This document shows, piece by piece, positions 48,485-58,015 of a stretch of 64,000 nucleotides of DNA. The DNA is from Alteromonas sp. LOR. GTDB lineage: Bacteria; Pseudomonadota; Gammaproteobacteria; Enterobacterales; Alteromonadaceae. Numbering within the stretch: the stretch's first letter is position 1; each line of letters starts with the position of its first letter. A program made the translations under genes and the position numbers. The stretch spans positions 372,628 to 436,627 of the forward strand of contig NZ_JQFW01000057.1 in assembly GCF_000753865.1 (NCBI RefSeq). Reading direction: 5' to 3'. The notes beneath the pieces were generated by a model that saw only the letters and a list, made by a program, of their open reading frames with translations, searched no databases and was not told the DNA's origin.

Positions 48485-49930
48485 ATGATCTCGCACAAAC
48501 GGTACTTTCCGTTAGTTTTGATTACACTGATGGGGGGAGGGCTCTGTGAAACTGCTTATAGTCAGTCTAACGGGTACAAAAAGTCATCCTCAGAAGAGTC
48601 CTATGCAATACAGCCCAATGCCGTGAATGCCATACCTTCTTCTGAGGAGGTTGAGGGATATATCGAGTACTTCAGCTCACCATCTCCTTGGCCTGAAATA
48701 CGAAAAAAGCGCATTAGCACACTATTACCTGATGCAATGGCTGCAGCCAATTTGAACCACTGGTTAATTGTATGCCGCGAGAATAACAATGATCCCCTGG
48801 CCAATCATGTAGGTTGTGAAAATGCGGGCGGCACGGCGGTGGTACTCTTTAGTAAAGATAGTGAATCCGACGAAGTGACTTCACGGATATTTTCACCATT
48901 GAGTGAGTCAACGGCGCTAAAAGAATTAGGTACGTTTGACTTTGTAATCGACGTAGAAAAATCACAAAGCGCGTTAGAGGCGGCATCATCGTATCTCACT
49001 CAGCAGAATACGAAAGGCCAAATTGGGATCAATAGTTTTACCGTTAACCCACTTGCTGATGGACTAAGCCATTCACAATATATCGCTCTTAACGACGCCT
49101 TTACAGGCACTGATGTTTCACTTATAAGCGCTGAAAACACTATCTATTATTGGCTTGCGAGAAAGTTACCGGAAGAAGTAGAGATAATGGCGAAGGCCGC
49201 GGCTATCACCTCAAGGTGGGAATATGAAGCTTATCAATCTGTAATACCCGGAAAGACAACTGACCTAGACATTGCTCAATTCTTAAAGCGTAAAATGTCG
49301 GACGCGGGAGTAGGCGATGGTTGGGCTCCTAGTCAAAACCCAGCGGTCAATTCTGGTTCTGACCGTGGACATTCACACCCTACTAATCGGGTTATTCAGC
49401 GAGGGGATGTGATTCAAATAGATTTCGGTATACGAGTTTTCAAACAGTGGGTCACTGACATTCAACGTTTTGCCTATGTGTTGCAAGAGGGTGAAGCACA
49501 ACCACCGGAGCAACTTCAGCATGCTTGGGCAAGTGCAATCCATGGCCGCAATGCAGCATTTAACGCCATGATCCCTGGCGCTACGGGCAATGCCGTTCAC
49601 AAAGCGCAGCAACACGTTATGCAGCAATCAGGCTCTCTACCAGTTATGTGGAGCACAGGTCACCCCGCAGGTTACGTGGCGCACGATGTTGGGCCTAATT
49701 TAGGAGTGAGGCCGGCCTCAGATAAATTGTTAGATACGCAAATGACCTTCGCCTTTGACGGTTTTTTCAGCTGGCATTATTTGGCGCCTAGTAAAAACCA
49801 CACAGCAGTACTAAAGGAAGAAAAAGGCAATAACACTAAAACGATTTCAGTAGAGGACATGGTAGTCATTCAGGAGGGTGGTGCTAGATTTCTAACACCA
49901 CCGCAAACTTCTCTTATTCTAATAAATTAG
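48485..49930 (+). CDS. Secreted M24 (aminopeptidase P / prolidase-like) family protein
   Basis: The ATG at 48485 is preceded by AAGGA and opens an export signal (MISHKRYFPLVLITLMGGG...); an upstream GTG at 48404 would bury it. The creatinase-fold domain shows metal ligands in IDFG, VTDIQRF and GHPAGYVAHDVG, and the last Glu in VIQEGG. The position usually filled by Glu (TIEPG-type) reads FAFDGFF, so one ligand appears to be Asp. It may be a periplasmic dipeptidase or an altered relative. The N-terminal creatinase-like half is about 200 residues. Confidence 0.85.
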   Translation: MISHKRYFPLVLITLMGGGLCETAYSQSNGYKKSSSEESYAIQPNAVNAIPSSEEVEGYIEYFSSPSPWPEIRKKRISTLLPDAMAAANLNHWLIVCRENNNDPLANHVGCENAGGTAVVLFSKDSESDEVTSRIFSPLSESTALKELGTFDFVIDVEKSQSALEAASSYLTQQNTKGQIGINSFTVNPLADGLSHSQYIALNDAFTGTDVSLISAENTIYYWLARKLPEEVEIMAKAAAITSRWEYEAYQSVIPGKTTDLDIAQFLKRKMSDAGVGDGWAPSQNPAVNSGSDRGHSHPTNRVIQRGDVIQIDFGIRVFKQWVTDIQRFAYVLQEGEAQPPEQLQHAWASAIHGRNAAFNAMIPGATGNAVHKAQQHVMQQSGSLPVMWSTGHPAGYVAHDVGPNLGVRPASDKLLDTQMTFAFDGFFSWHYLAPSKNHTAVLKEEKGNNTKTISVEDMVVIQEGGARFLTPPQTSLILIN

Positions 49931-49994
49931 GTGTATCTAGAGCGCGTGTTATCCATCAGGTAGCACGCTATTACTCTGGCTGCTTAGATATTGT

Positions 49995-50453
49995 TCACAG
50001 GTAGGTATCGGGATGAATCTTATTAATCTTCCAGTCACCGTCTTCTTTTATAAGGTCTAAGCTGCGTAATTTCTCGATTTTATCATCGCCATACATACCG
50101 CTTAAAAAGACGGTAATGGTAGATTTCTCCGCAAACTCGGTTCTGCCTAAGCTGCCAGATGTTTGAGGTGTTACGATTACTGTGTCGTATTTTAAATTGA
50201 GAAGATGTCGCTGAACGTTTCTATTGGTGTGGTAACGTTTAAGTATGCGAGTCATCTTTTCACTAGATAATGAAATGGCTTTATCTAGATTGTCATCTTC
50301 ATATACGCTATTTAAAAAGGCAACGGCAGTGTATTCAGGTGTACTTTCATCCAGCATGCCATAGCGCCCAATTCCCTTTTCTTTCTCACCACATGCACTA
50401 AGCACTAGCAAAGCGGTTAGCCAGAACACGATATACAACTTATGAGCGTTCAT
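49995..50453 (-). CDS. Small unknown lipoprotein
   Basis: This 152-residue protein has a lipoprotein signal with lipobox LSAC (Cys21). The mature part (PEYTAVAFLNSVYEDDNLDKAI ... DGDWKINKIHPDTYL) resembles the NTF2/DUF4878-like fold of small secreted domains. Function is unknown. It is convergent with the M24 gene and has no obvious operon partner. Confidence 0.82.
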   Translation of the reverse strand: MNAHKLYIVFWLTALLVLSACGEKEKGIGRYGMLDESTPEYTAVAFLNSVYEDDNLDKAISLSSEKMTRILKRYHTNRNVQRHLLNLKYDTVIVTPQTSGSLGRTEFAEKSTITVFLSGMYGDDKIEKLRSLDLIKEDGDWKINKIHPDTYL

Positions 50454-50584
50454 TCTTTCATACTCCTGAGCGTTTTTCTTAACGGGCAGAGCGCGCTATT
50501 TTGCGCGTGTTTTAATCTTCCCACTATCTTTGTCTGCAAGAATACCAAAAATGTTGCTGCTAAACGAAATGCAAAGACAAAAAA

Positions 50585-50612
50585 AGCGAGAAACTGGAAT
50601 AAGTTTCTCGCT
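50585..50612 (-). terminator. Terminator downstream of cysK
   Basis: AGCGAGAAACT pairs with AGTTTCTCGCT around a six-base loop. Read on the minus strand it is followed by TTTTTGTCTTT, so it probably terminates cysK about 130 bases after its stop; a weaker T-run exists in the other direction. Confidence 0.85.
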
Positions 50613-50743
50613 CTTGTTTTCAATGATAGAGACTGCTCTATCTTTCTTCATGCCGCATGTTTTTTATACTCAAACATGTTAATCGCTAAAATCCGTTGGC
50701 CTTAGCGACACTCTGCGTTGTTAAGTAGCAGAAGCTTTGTCTA

Positions 50744-51709
50744 TTATTGCACTTCTTCTTGATCGTCGAAGGCTCCGGCAAACATTGGGCTACTTAAGTA
50801 ACGCTCAGTTGCGCTGGCTAAAAGCACGACAACAATCTTGTCTTTATTTTCTGGACGTTCAGCAAAACGCTTTGCTGCAACAACCGCCGCACCAGAAGAA
50901 ATACCCGCTAATATGCCTTCGTCGGTCATTAGCTTGCGCGCCATATCCATACAATCTTCGTTTGAGACTTGCTCTACTTCGTCGATAAGATCTAGGTCAA
51001 GGTTGCCTGGGATGAATCCTGCACCAATACCCTGAATTTTATGTGGGCCTGGCGTTAACTCTTCACCCGCAAGTGCTTGGGTGATAACAGGAGAGTCAGT
51101 TGGCTCAACCGCAACAGAGGTAATGGCTTTACCTTTGGTTTTTTTAAGGTAACGACTTACACCGGTAATGGTACCGCCTGTACCTACGCCAGCGACGAAA
51201 GCATCAACTTTACCATCGGTGTCTTCCCAAATTTCAGGCCCCGTGGTTTTTTCATGGATAGCTGGGTTTGCCGGGTTGTCGAACTGCTGCAATAACACGT
51301 ACTTGTCAGGATCTGAGTTAACAATTTCTTGTGCAGCGGCAACAGCCCCTTTCATGCCTTTTGGCGCTTCGGTAAGCACTAGGTTTGCGCCTAATGCTTT
51401 AAGCAACTTGCGACGCTCTAAACTCATGCTGCTTGGCATGGTTAGCGTTATCTTATAGCCTCGTGAAGCCGCAACAAACGCTAGGGCAATACCTGTATTA
51501 CCACTTGTAGGCTCTACAATCTCTTTGCCTTTGGTCAGTACACCGCGTTCTTCCGCATCCCATACCATGTTTGCACCAATACGGCACTTAACGCTGAAGC
51601 TTGGGTTACGAGATTCTATTTTTGCGTATACGTTACCAGAGGTAACGCGATTTAATTTCACTAATGGCGTACGGCCAATCGCAAGAGAATTGTCGTCAAA
51701 TACGTTCAT
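50744..51709 (-). CDS. cysK: Cysteine synthase A (O-acetylserine sulfhydrylase)
   Basis: This 321-residue PLP enzyme makes cysteine from O-acetylserine and sulfide. The PLP lysine is in [11 protein letters not shown] near residue 41, the substrate loop is [11 protein letters not shown], and the phosphate-binding GTGGTITG follows. The sequence is closer to CysK than CysM (C-terminal [12 protein letters not shown]). It is a single gene divergent from moxR. No cysteine regulator site is evident. Confidence 0.95.
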   Translation of the reverse strand: MNVFDDNSLAIGRTPLVKLNRVTSGNVYAKIESRNPSFSVKCRIGANMVWDAEERGVLTKGKEIVEPTSGNTGIALAFVAASRGYKITLTMPSSMSLERRKLLKALGANLVLTEAPKGMKGAVAAAQEIVNSDPDKYVLLQQFDNPANPAIHEKTTGPEIWEDTDGKVDAFVAGVGTGGTITGVSRYLKKTKGKAITSVAVEPTDSPVITQALAGEELTPGPHKIQGIGAGFIPGNLDLDLIDEVEQVSNEDCMDMARKLMTDEGILAGISSGAAVVAAKRFAERPENKDKIVVVLLASATERYLSSPMFAGAFDDQEEVQ

Positions 51710-51922
51710 TTCTAATCCTTAACTCGTTCTTGATTCGCAAGCAAATCCCAACAGTCGTGATCTGTACGACCTTTTTAATAGTTAATAATTCATAGCCTGA
51801 ATTTGGGGATTTCTTTATACCCCTATATCATTGGCCCCAAACGTAAAAATGCAAAGTGTTTTTTAGCTATATGTTATTGTTAAATTACATGAAGACGAAG
51901 AATTAAACGGAGTATAAGAAGA

Positions 51923-52759
51923 ATGGCTTTTAGTGGCACGTCTAATTACATCGCAACCAAAGACTTACAGCTTGCGGTAAACGCAGCGATTACTCTAGAG
52001 CGCCCCTTATTAATCAAGGGCGAGCCAGGTACCGGTAAAACAATGCTTGCTGAAGAGCTCGCTGAAAGTTTAGGCACTGAGCTTATCCAATGGCATATCA
52101 AATCGACGACTAAAGCTCAGCAAGGACTGTACGAATACGATGCGGTTTCCCGTCTTCGTGATTCACAGCTTGGCGACGATCGTGTTCACGATATTAAAAA
52201 CTATATTGTTAAAGGAAAGCTTTGGGAAGCGTTTACCGCTGAAAAACGCCCAGTACTGCTCATTGATGAGATAGACAAAGCCGATATCGAGTTTCCAAAC
52301 GACTTATTGCTCGAACTCGATAAAATGGAATTCTATGTGTACGAGACTCAAGAGCGCGTTGTCGCCGCTCAGCGTCCCATCGTTATTATCACGTCCAATA
52401 ATGAGAAAGAATTGCCCGACGCTTTCTTGCGTCGCTGCTTCTTCCACTATATTCAATTTCCAACACCTGAAGATATGGAAGAGATTGTTAATGTTCACTT
52501 CCCTGATCTTAAAAAGAACTTGCTGAGCGAGGCATTAGGTGCATTTTTCAATTTACGCGATGTGCCAGGGCTTAAGAAAAAGCCATCGACCTCTGAGTTA
52601 ATTGACTGGCTTAAGTTGCTGGTCGCTGAGGATATTCCACCAGAGGCCCTGCACAATAAAGATGGGAAAGCATCTATCCCACCACTTTATGGTGCACTGC
52701 TGAAGAATGAGCAAGATATCCACCTGTTTGAAAAACTGGCCTTTATGGCGAGACGCTAA
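51923..52759 (+). CDS. MoxR-type AAA+ ATPase
   Basis: This 278-residue AAA+ protein has Walker A GEPGTGKT (about 37-44) and Walker B LLIDEIDKAD (near 113). The arginine-finger region DAFLRRCFF follows. MoxR ATPases act as chaperones together with VWA-domain partners, which fits the next gene: its ATG overlaps this stop (TAATG). The client protein is unknown. Confidence 0.93.
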   Translation: MAFSGTSNYIATKDLQLAVNAAITLERPLLIKGEPGTGKTMLAEELAESLGTELIQWHIKSTTKAQQGLYEYDAVSRLRDSQLGDDRVHDIKNYIVKGKLWEAFTAEKRPVLLIDEIDKADIEFPNDLLLELDKMEFYVYETQERVVAAQRPIVIITSNNEKELPDAFLRRCFFHYIQFPTPEDMEEIVNVHFPDLKKNLLSEALGAFFNLRDVPGLKKKPSTSELIDWLKLLVAEDIPPEALHNKDGKASIPPLYGALLKNEQDIHLFEKLAFMARR

Positions 52760-53940
52760 TGCTTATTCAGTTTTTTTTCACGCTACGAAAATATCAGGTT
52801 AAAACAACCCTTCGCGAGTTGCTTGATTTACTCAGAGCAATGGAAAAGCACGTGGTGTATGCCGATATTGAAGCGTTCTACAGTTTGTCGCGCACCATCA
52901 TGGTAAAAGATGAAACTCAGTACGATAAGTTCGACCGAGCTTTTGCTAATTATTTTGAAGGTGTCGAGTCAATTGACTTATTCGGTAAAGAGATCCCTGA
53001 GGAATGGTTACGCAAAGAGCTTGAAAAGAACCTAAGTGCTGAAGAGCGCGAGGCCCTCAGGCAAGCTGGTGGTCTTGATGAGCTCATGGAAACCCTTAAA
53101 AAACGTTTAGAAGAGCAAGAGAAGCGTCACCAAGGTGGCAACAAATGGGTAGGCACGGGCGGTACCTCACCCTTTGGCGCTTATGGCGATAACCCTGAGG
53201 GCGTTCGCATTGGTCAAAAGGGCAATCGCAAGTTCTCTGCAGCTAAGGTATGGGACAAACGGGAATTCAAAAATCTGTCGTCCGATGTAGAGCTCGGCAC
53301 GCGAAACATTAAGGTTGCCCTTCGAAAGCTGCGCAAATTTGCCCGCACGGGTGCGAGTGAAGAACTTGATGTAAGAACGACCATTGGTGAAACCGCGAGA
53401 AAGGGTGGCATGCTGGATATTCATATGGCACCTGAGAGACACAATGCAGTTAAAGTGTTGATGTTTTTCGATGTGGGAGGCTCTATGGACCCTCATGTGA
53501 AAACCACTCAAGAGCTGTTTTCAGCGGTGCAGTCTGAATTTAAGTACTTAGAATACTTTTATTTTCATAACTGCGTGTATGAAGAAGTGTGGAAGGATAA
53601 TTTGCGCCGTAATAAAGAACGGATCTCAATATGGGATATTATTCATCGATACGGCAAAGATTATAAAGTGATTTTTGTAGGGGATGCCACTATGGGGCCA
53701 TATGAAATCACCTATCCTGGCGGCAGTGTAGAGCACTGGAATGAAGAGCCAGGCAGTGCATGGATGCAAAGGCTGTTAAATCACTTCAGTAACGCGGTGT
53801 GGCTCAATCCTCAGGCTGAAAATTATTGGCCTTATTACTCGTCTATCAAAATTATGCGTGAAATTATGGAAGACAAAATGTATGGGTTGACGCTAGAAGG
53901 GCTTACCGAGGCCATCAAAGGACTGAGTCGCACTCGCTAA
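52759..53940 (+). CDS. VWA-domain (CoxE-like) protein, partner of the MoxR ATPase
   Basis: This 393-residue cytoplasmic protein has a charged helical N-terminal part (about 1-230) and a von Willebrand A domain with the metal site FFDVGGSMD (about 235-243). The family pattern (YFHNCVYEEVW, WLNPQAENYWPYY) is that of CoxE/YehP-like VWA proteins. It shares one base with the upstream moxR gene and presumably forms a complex with it. The biological target is unknown. Confidence 0.92.
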   Translation: MLIQFFFTLRKYQVKTTLRELLDLLRAMEKHVVYADIEAFYSLSRTIMVKDETQYDKFDRAFANYFEGVESIDLFGKEIPEEWLRKELEKNLSAEEREALRQAGGLDELMETLKKRLEEQEKRHQGGNKWVGTGGTSPFGAYGDNPEGVRIGQKGNRKFSAAKVWDKREFKNLSSDVELGTRNIKVALRKLRKFARTGASEELDVRTTIGETARKGGMLDIHMAPERHNAVKVLMFFDVGGSMDPHVKTTQELFSAVQSEFKYLEYFYFHNCVYEEVWKDNLRRNKERISIWDIIHRYGKDYKVIFVGDATMGPYEITYPGGSVEHWNEEPGSAWMQRLLNHFSNAVWLNPQAENYWPYYSSIKIMREIMEDKMYGLTLEGLTEAIKGLSRTR

Positions 53941-53949
53941 TACGCCAGC

Positions 53950-54030
53950 GGTTAATACGGCTATTAGCTCGTACGGCTTATGCTTATACGGTCATTAACT
54001 AATAGCACCAGTGGCTAATAGCAGTAGGTC
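53950..54030 (+). repeat. Degenerate tandem repeat of about 15-17 bp after the VWA gene
   Basis: Segments such as AATACGGCTATTAGCTC, GTACGGCTTATGCTT, ATACGGTCATTAACT and AATAGCACCAGTGGCT follow each other just after the stop codon. The units are diverged and their borders are approximate. It belongs to the same class of arrays seen elsewhere in the window. Confidence 0.6.
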
Positions 54031-54062
54031 CGTCTAAAGAGCGCTGTAAACCCGAGAAGCCA

Positions 54063-54094
54063 GGCCCTTTTTAATGCTTTGAAAAAAAAGGGCC
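54063..54094 (-). terminator. Hairpin after the NorM-like gene, weak terminator candidate
   Basis: GGCCCTTTTT pairs with AAAAAGGGCC across a 12-base loop, about 15 bases past the stop of the minus-strand MATE gene. The T-run lies inside the structure and not after it, so termination is uncertain. Confidence 0.35.
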
Positions 54095-54108
54095 CGGTGG
54101 CAAAGCCT

Positions 54109-55482
54109 TTACGCAGGTTGTTCGATAAGCACATTGGTGGAACGCTGAATATAAAGCAGCCTAGCTCCCAGTAATACTGCGGCGGCACTTAAACCAACGA
54201 TAAACCCAATCCAAAAACCAGCTGCAGCCATTGGCTCGTTAGTCAGCCATGAGGTTCTTCCCAAAATAATGCCGGTGGGAAGCCCGATAAGCCAATATGA
54301 CACAAAGGTGATGATAAACATTGCCGTGGTGTCTTTATATCCTCGCAGCGCATTGGCCGATATTACCTGTACAGCGTCTGAGAGCTGGAAAAGCGCCGCA
54401 TAGATAAGTAGAGCGTTGGCAATGGCGTAAACCTCGCCGTCGCTTGTGTATAAGCTGATAATGAAACCTTTAGCCACGAGGGTGAAAGTGGCGGTACATG
54501 CAGAAGTAACAAATCCAATCAAAATGGCACTTCGCGCTGCTATTTTTGCTTGTCGAGGGTTCTTTTGCCCAATACGGTAGCCAATGCGAATGGCCACGGC
54601 CATACCTATACTCATCGGAAACATAAACATCAGTGCTGAAAAGTTGAGGGCGACTTGGTGTGCAGCGACGACTGTTGCACCAAACGGCGCAAGAAGTAGG
54701 GCAACGGCAGAAAACAGCGTTACTTCAAACAGGATTGTCATTGCAATAGGAAGGCCCAAAGCGAAGGTTCGACCAATGGTTTTTAAGTTTGGACGATACC
54801 ATTGATTGAACAGGTCGTATTTTCGCAGAGCAGGTGCAAATCGAACGTAGATAAAGGTGGCAATTAGCATGGTGTAAATAACCAGCGCAGTAGCAACCCC
54901 GCAGCCAGCACCACCCATGGCAGGTAATGGGCCAACGCCATAAATGAATAAATAATTGCCTACAATGTTTGCCATCAAGCCAATGACGGTAATGATCATG
55001 GTGGGCTTTGTTTTACCTAGTCCTTCACAATAATTCCTCAACCATTGATAGATGGCAAAGCCAGGCATGGCAAGAAATACATAGATAACGTAGTCCACGG
55101 TTATGCTGTGAAGCTCTGGTGCCATTGGAAATAACGATACGATGCTTTCAGTAAAGGGAATAAACGCGGCGATGACTAAGCCTACAAACAACACTAAGTA
55201 ACCAGCCTGCTGACTGGCATCAGCAATACCAGCAATATTCTTGTTGCCGTGTAGTCTTGATATGATAGGCGGTAAGGCAAGGGCAATACCCTGAATGAAG
55301 CAAAGAAGGGGTATGGTAATACTAAAACCTAACGCCACTGCAGCCATGTCAGTCGCGCTGTAGCGTCCTGCCATAATGGTGTCACTCACACCCATGAGCA
55401 TTTGCGTAATTTGGGCAATCAGCAACGGCCAGGCTAACTTTAATACGTCTCTAGCTTCAATAATAAAGCGTTTTCTATTCAC
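54109..55482 (-). CDS. MATE-family efflux transporter, NorM type
   Basis: This 457-residue protein has twelve predicted membrane helices. The start (EARDVLKLAWPLLIAQITQMLMG) and segments such as GVSDTIMAGRYSATDMAAVALG place it with NorM/MdtK sodium- or proton-driven exporters of drugs and cationic dyes. It differs in sequence from the MATE gene at 42.1-43.5 kb, so it is not a recent duplicate. It lies downstream of moeA across a repeat-bearing spacer of 150 bases. Confidence 0.93.
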   Translation of the reverse strand: MNRKRFIIEARDVLKLAWPLLIAQITQMLMGVSDTIMAGRYSATDMAAVALGFSITIPLLCFIQGIALALPPIISRLHGNKNIAGIADASQQAGYLVLFVGLVIAAFIPFTESIVSLFPMAPELHSITVDYVIYVFLAMPGFAIYQWLRNYCEGLGKTKPTMIITVIGLMANIVGNYLFIYGVGPLPAMGGAGCGVATALVIYTMLIATFIYVRFAPALRKYDLFNQWYRPNLKTIGRTFALGLPIAMTILFEVTLFSAVALLLAPFGATVVAAHQVALNFSALMFMFPMSIGMAVAIRIGYRIGQKNPRQAKIAARSAILIGFVTSACTATFTLVAKGFIISLYTSDGEVYAIANALLIYAALFQLSDAVQVISANALRGYKDTTAMFIITFVSYWLIGLPTGIILGRTSWLTNEPMAAAGFWIGFIVGLSAAAVLLGARLLYIQRSTNVLIEQPA

Positions 55483-55572
55483 AGATGTTTATTCTCACGG
55501 TAAAAAATTCAGACTAAAATGTTTTTTAAAAGATCATGTCTAAACAGGATTGTCTTAAAAGTAAAAAGCAAA

Positions 55573-55628
55573 AGGCATAGCTCAATAGGCAAGGCTCAAC
55601 ATGCGAGGCTCAACAGGCAAGGCTTTAG
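55573..55628 (+). repeat. 14-bp minisatellite between moeA and the NorM-like gene
   Basis: Four tandem units are present: AGGCATAGCTCAAT, AGGCAAGGCTCAAC, ATGCGAGGCTCAAC, AGGCAAGGCTTTAG. The array ends five bases from the moeA stop codon. Confidence 0.88.
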
Positions 55629-55632
55629 CGCA

Positions 55633-56886
55633 TTAGGTAAATGGCATCACCGGCACCGTATCGCCAATAGCTAACGTGCTTATATCTTCATGGATGATCA
55701 TAAAGCAATTGGCGGATGTGATCGATGTCATCACGCCTGAGCTTTGTGTTTTAAATGGCGTGACCACTAAGTTGCCATTGTCGTCGTAACTCATCGTGGC
55801 TCGCTGGTAATCTCGACGCCCAGCACGACGCTTAATGTCTTTTGTCAGCGTGGCCGTTACCGTGAGCGCAGTGTGACCATCTTGTCGTCCCTGCATTTTA
55901 CTGATGATGGGAAGTACAAGGAGCTTAGCGGTCACAAACGAGGAAACAGGGTTACCTGGAAGCCCACAAAATACGGTATTGTTAAGTCTACCGAGTGCAA
56001 AAGGTTTTCCAGGCTTAACGGCAATTTTCCAAAACTCGATGTGGCCCATGGCCTCTATAACATCTTTAACATAATCAGCATCGCCAACGGATACACCGCC
56101 GCTGCTCACCATGATATCGACGTTGTTGTCTGCGCTAGTTTTTGTGTTAGTTCCTGCAGTATTCGATGCCGCTTGATTAAACAACCTAGTCAGGGATGCT
56201 TTATCATCTTCAACTATGCCGAAATCGACAACCTCCACATTTTCGTCACTTAGAATAGCGCTTATGCCAACACGGTTCGACTCGTAAATTTGCGTGTCGC
56301 TACGCGACTCTCCAGGGGCCGCTAGTTCGTTGCCAGTGGCAACGATACCAACTCGTAATTTTCGATAAACCACCACCTCGTCGAGGCCTTGTGAGGAGAG
56401 CAGCATGAGGTGCTCTGCTCGTAGCTGAGTGCCCTTTTTTATCAGTACTTGCCCTTGAGCAATATCATTCGCTTTAGCGCGTATATTTTGTCCTTGTGTG
56501 GGCGTGTCGTTAATGATCACGTTTCCATTATTATCACTGTCACAGTTTTCAATCATTACCACGGCGTTAGCGCCGTCCGGAATAGGCGCGCCAGTCATAA
56601 TTTTGTAAGCATGACCAGCGGATAGGGGAGTAGAAGCCTTTTCTCCAGCCGGAATGATACCTTGAACGGTAAGCGCTTGGCCTTGAGTGTATGATTTTGC
56701 ATTAATCGCAAACCCGTCCATCGCAGAGTTATCCCAGGGCGGCACATCTAGCAAAGCGACAATGTCTTGTGCCACTACACGACGATGTGCACTAAATAAG
56801 CTTATTGTTTCAATGTCAGAAACCACATGTGTCGCTGCCAACGCCTTTGAGAGCGCCTCTTCCAGTGAAAGCCAGCTAGATGACAT
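55633..56886 (-). CDS. moeA: Molybdopterin molybdenumtransferase
   Basis: This 417-residue protein inserts molybdate into adenylylated molybdopterin. The N-terminal SLEEALSKAL and VPPWDNSAMDGFAI, the central MTGAPIPDGANAVV, the MPT-binding VSSGGVSVGDADYVKD and the LPGNPVSSFVT motif are all diagnostic. The length is close to that of E. coli MoeA (411). No moaA, moeB or mobA lies next to it in this window. Confidence 0.95.
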   Translation of the reverse strand: MSSSWLSLEEALSKALAATHVVSDIETISLFSAHRRVVAQDIVALLDVPPWDNSAMDGFAINAKSYTQGQALTVQGIIPAGEKASTPLSAGHAYKIMTGAPIPDGANAVVMIENCDSDNNGNVIINDTPTQGQNIRAKANDIAQGQVLIKKGTQLRAEHLMLLSSQGLDEVVVYRKLRVGIVATGNELAAPGESRSDTQIYESNRVGISAILSDENVEVVDFGIVEDDKASLTRLFNQAASNTAGTNTKTSADNNVDIMVSSGGVSVGDADYVKDVIEAMGHIEFWKIAVKPGKPFALGRLNNTVFCGLPGNPVSSFVTAKLLVLPIISKMQGRQDGHTALTVTATLTKDIKRRAGRRDYQRATMSYDDNGNLVVTPFKTQSSGVMTSITSANCFMIIHEDISTLAIGDTVPVMPFT

Positions 56887-57171
56887 TTTGATAACTCCCT
56901 GCGTGTTTTAACCGTGGCATGAGGTTGTTAACTCTTGGCCAAATAGAGACGAGGACAAAATTAACAACGAGAAAAATAGACGGGGAATACTACAGAAAAA
57001 GCACGCTATTCACCAAAGGTAAATGCGATAGTGTTTAACCTTTATTGAGAGTCTTAACTAAAATTGAGGGTGAAGAGTGACTAGTTGGAAGCACTGTTTA
57101 GACTAAGTGCTCTATTGGACGCCATTTGTATAGGTTTGAAGCTATAGGGCTGATGGTGTAAGGGAGTAGTG

Positions 57172-57855
57172 CTAAGGAGTAATTGAAGCGATACGACTAA
57201 AATCATCGAATACCCAATCAGGGTTGTGTGCACCAATATCTTCGCCGTAGTTATACCCATAGGTAAGTCCAACACTTCGCATGCTTGCAGCATTTGCCGC
57301 TAAAATATCGTTTTTCGAATCGCCTACCATAACGCATTCATTCGCTTTGACGTTCAGGGTTTTACAAACATGATTCAAAGGCAAGGGGGAAGGTTTTTTT
57401 TCCTTTAAAGAATCACCACCAATAAAGAGAGAGAAAAAAGATTCAACCTTGAACGCTTCTACAATGGGGGCGATAAACTTTTTGGGCTTATTAGTGACTA
57501 GTGCCAGCGTATAGCCTTTACGTGAAAGGGCACTGAGTGTGTCATAAACATGAGGGTAGAGAGTAGAAGCGCGACACACGTTTAAATCGTAATGATATAA
57601 AAAACGCTGAAAGGTATGGTCGATTAACTCGTTGCTTATAGACTTGCACTGCTGCGTGTTAGCATCGGTATTGCCAGATAGTCCTCGCTCAACCAGCACT
57701 CTTGCACCATTACCTACCCAATTTCTAATTGTGGACTCACTAAACGTTGCCATACCCACATCGTTAAGTGCATTGTTTAATGCGCTCGCAAGGTCGGGGA
57801 CTGAATCAACAAGTGTACCGTCTAAATCAAATATAAAAGTGGTTATAGGTTGCAT
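57172..57855 (-). CDS. gph: Phosphoglycolate phosphatase-like HAD hydrolase
   Basis: This 227-residue HAD enzyme begins with motif I FIFDLDGTLVDS, has motif II in LVTNKPKK, and motif IV in MVGDSKNDILAAN. The cap and the GNGARVLVERGLSG segment match Gph proteins, which remove 2-phosphoglycolate arising from DNA repair. Other HAD subgroup functions such as PPi or sugar-phosphate hydrolysis cannot be excluded. Confidence 0.82.
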   Translation of the reverse strand: MQPITTFIFDLDGTLVDSVPDLASALNNALNDVGMATFSESTIRNWVGNGARVLVERGLSGNTDANTQQCKSISNELIDHTFQRFLYHYDLNVCRASTLYPHVYDTLSALSRKGYTLALVTNKPKKFIAPIVEAFKVESFFSLFIGGDSLKEKKPSPLPLNHVCKTLNVKANECVMVGDSKNDILAANAASMRSVGLTYGYNYGEDIGAHNPDWVFDDFSRIASITP

Positions 57856-57878
57856 AAAATACTGTTCATTTCTGTTTA

Positions 57879-57921
57879 AGACTACTGTCTATGTTTAGGG
57901 CTACTGTTTATGTCCAGGGCT
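57879..57921 (+). repeat. Short degenerate repeat of about 18-19 bp upstream of gph
   Basis: AGACTACTGTCTATGTTT is followed by AGGGCTACTGTTTATGTCC and a partial AGGGCTA. With two to three copies it is the weakest of the arrays, and lies in the leader of gph or in the spacer. Confidence 0.5.
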
Positions 57922-57972
57922 ATGTCGAAGGATACTTGCCCACATCGACAGTTTGCTTTTAGTACTTGGAGC

Positions 57973-58015
57973 CAAGTGAGCCGAAACCTGCTTTCGTCAA
58001 AGGTTTCGGCACTTG
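57973..58015. other. Long hairpin between the glucosylglycerate operon and gph
   Basis: GCCGAAACCT (57980-57989) pairs with AGGTTTCGGC (58001-58010), and CAAGT outside it pairs with ACTTG after a two-base bulge. It lies about 135 bases past the stop of the GH13 gene on the minus strand. There is no clear U-tract, so it may be a factor-dependent terminator or 3' stabiliser for the operon. Confidence 0.5.

Noticed and set aside
42109..55482. The two MATE genes as a recent duplication
   Set aside because: Their sequences differ throughout, from the N-terminal motifs on, and they belong to different subgroups.
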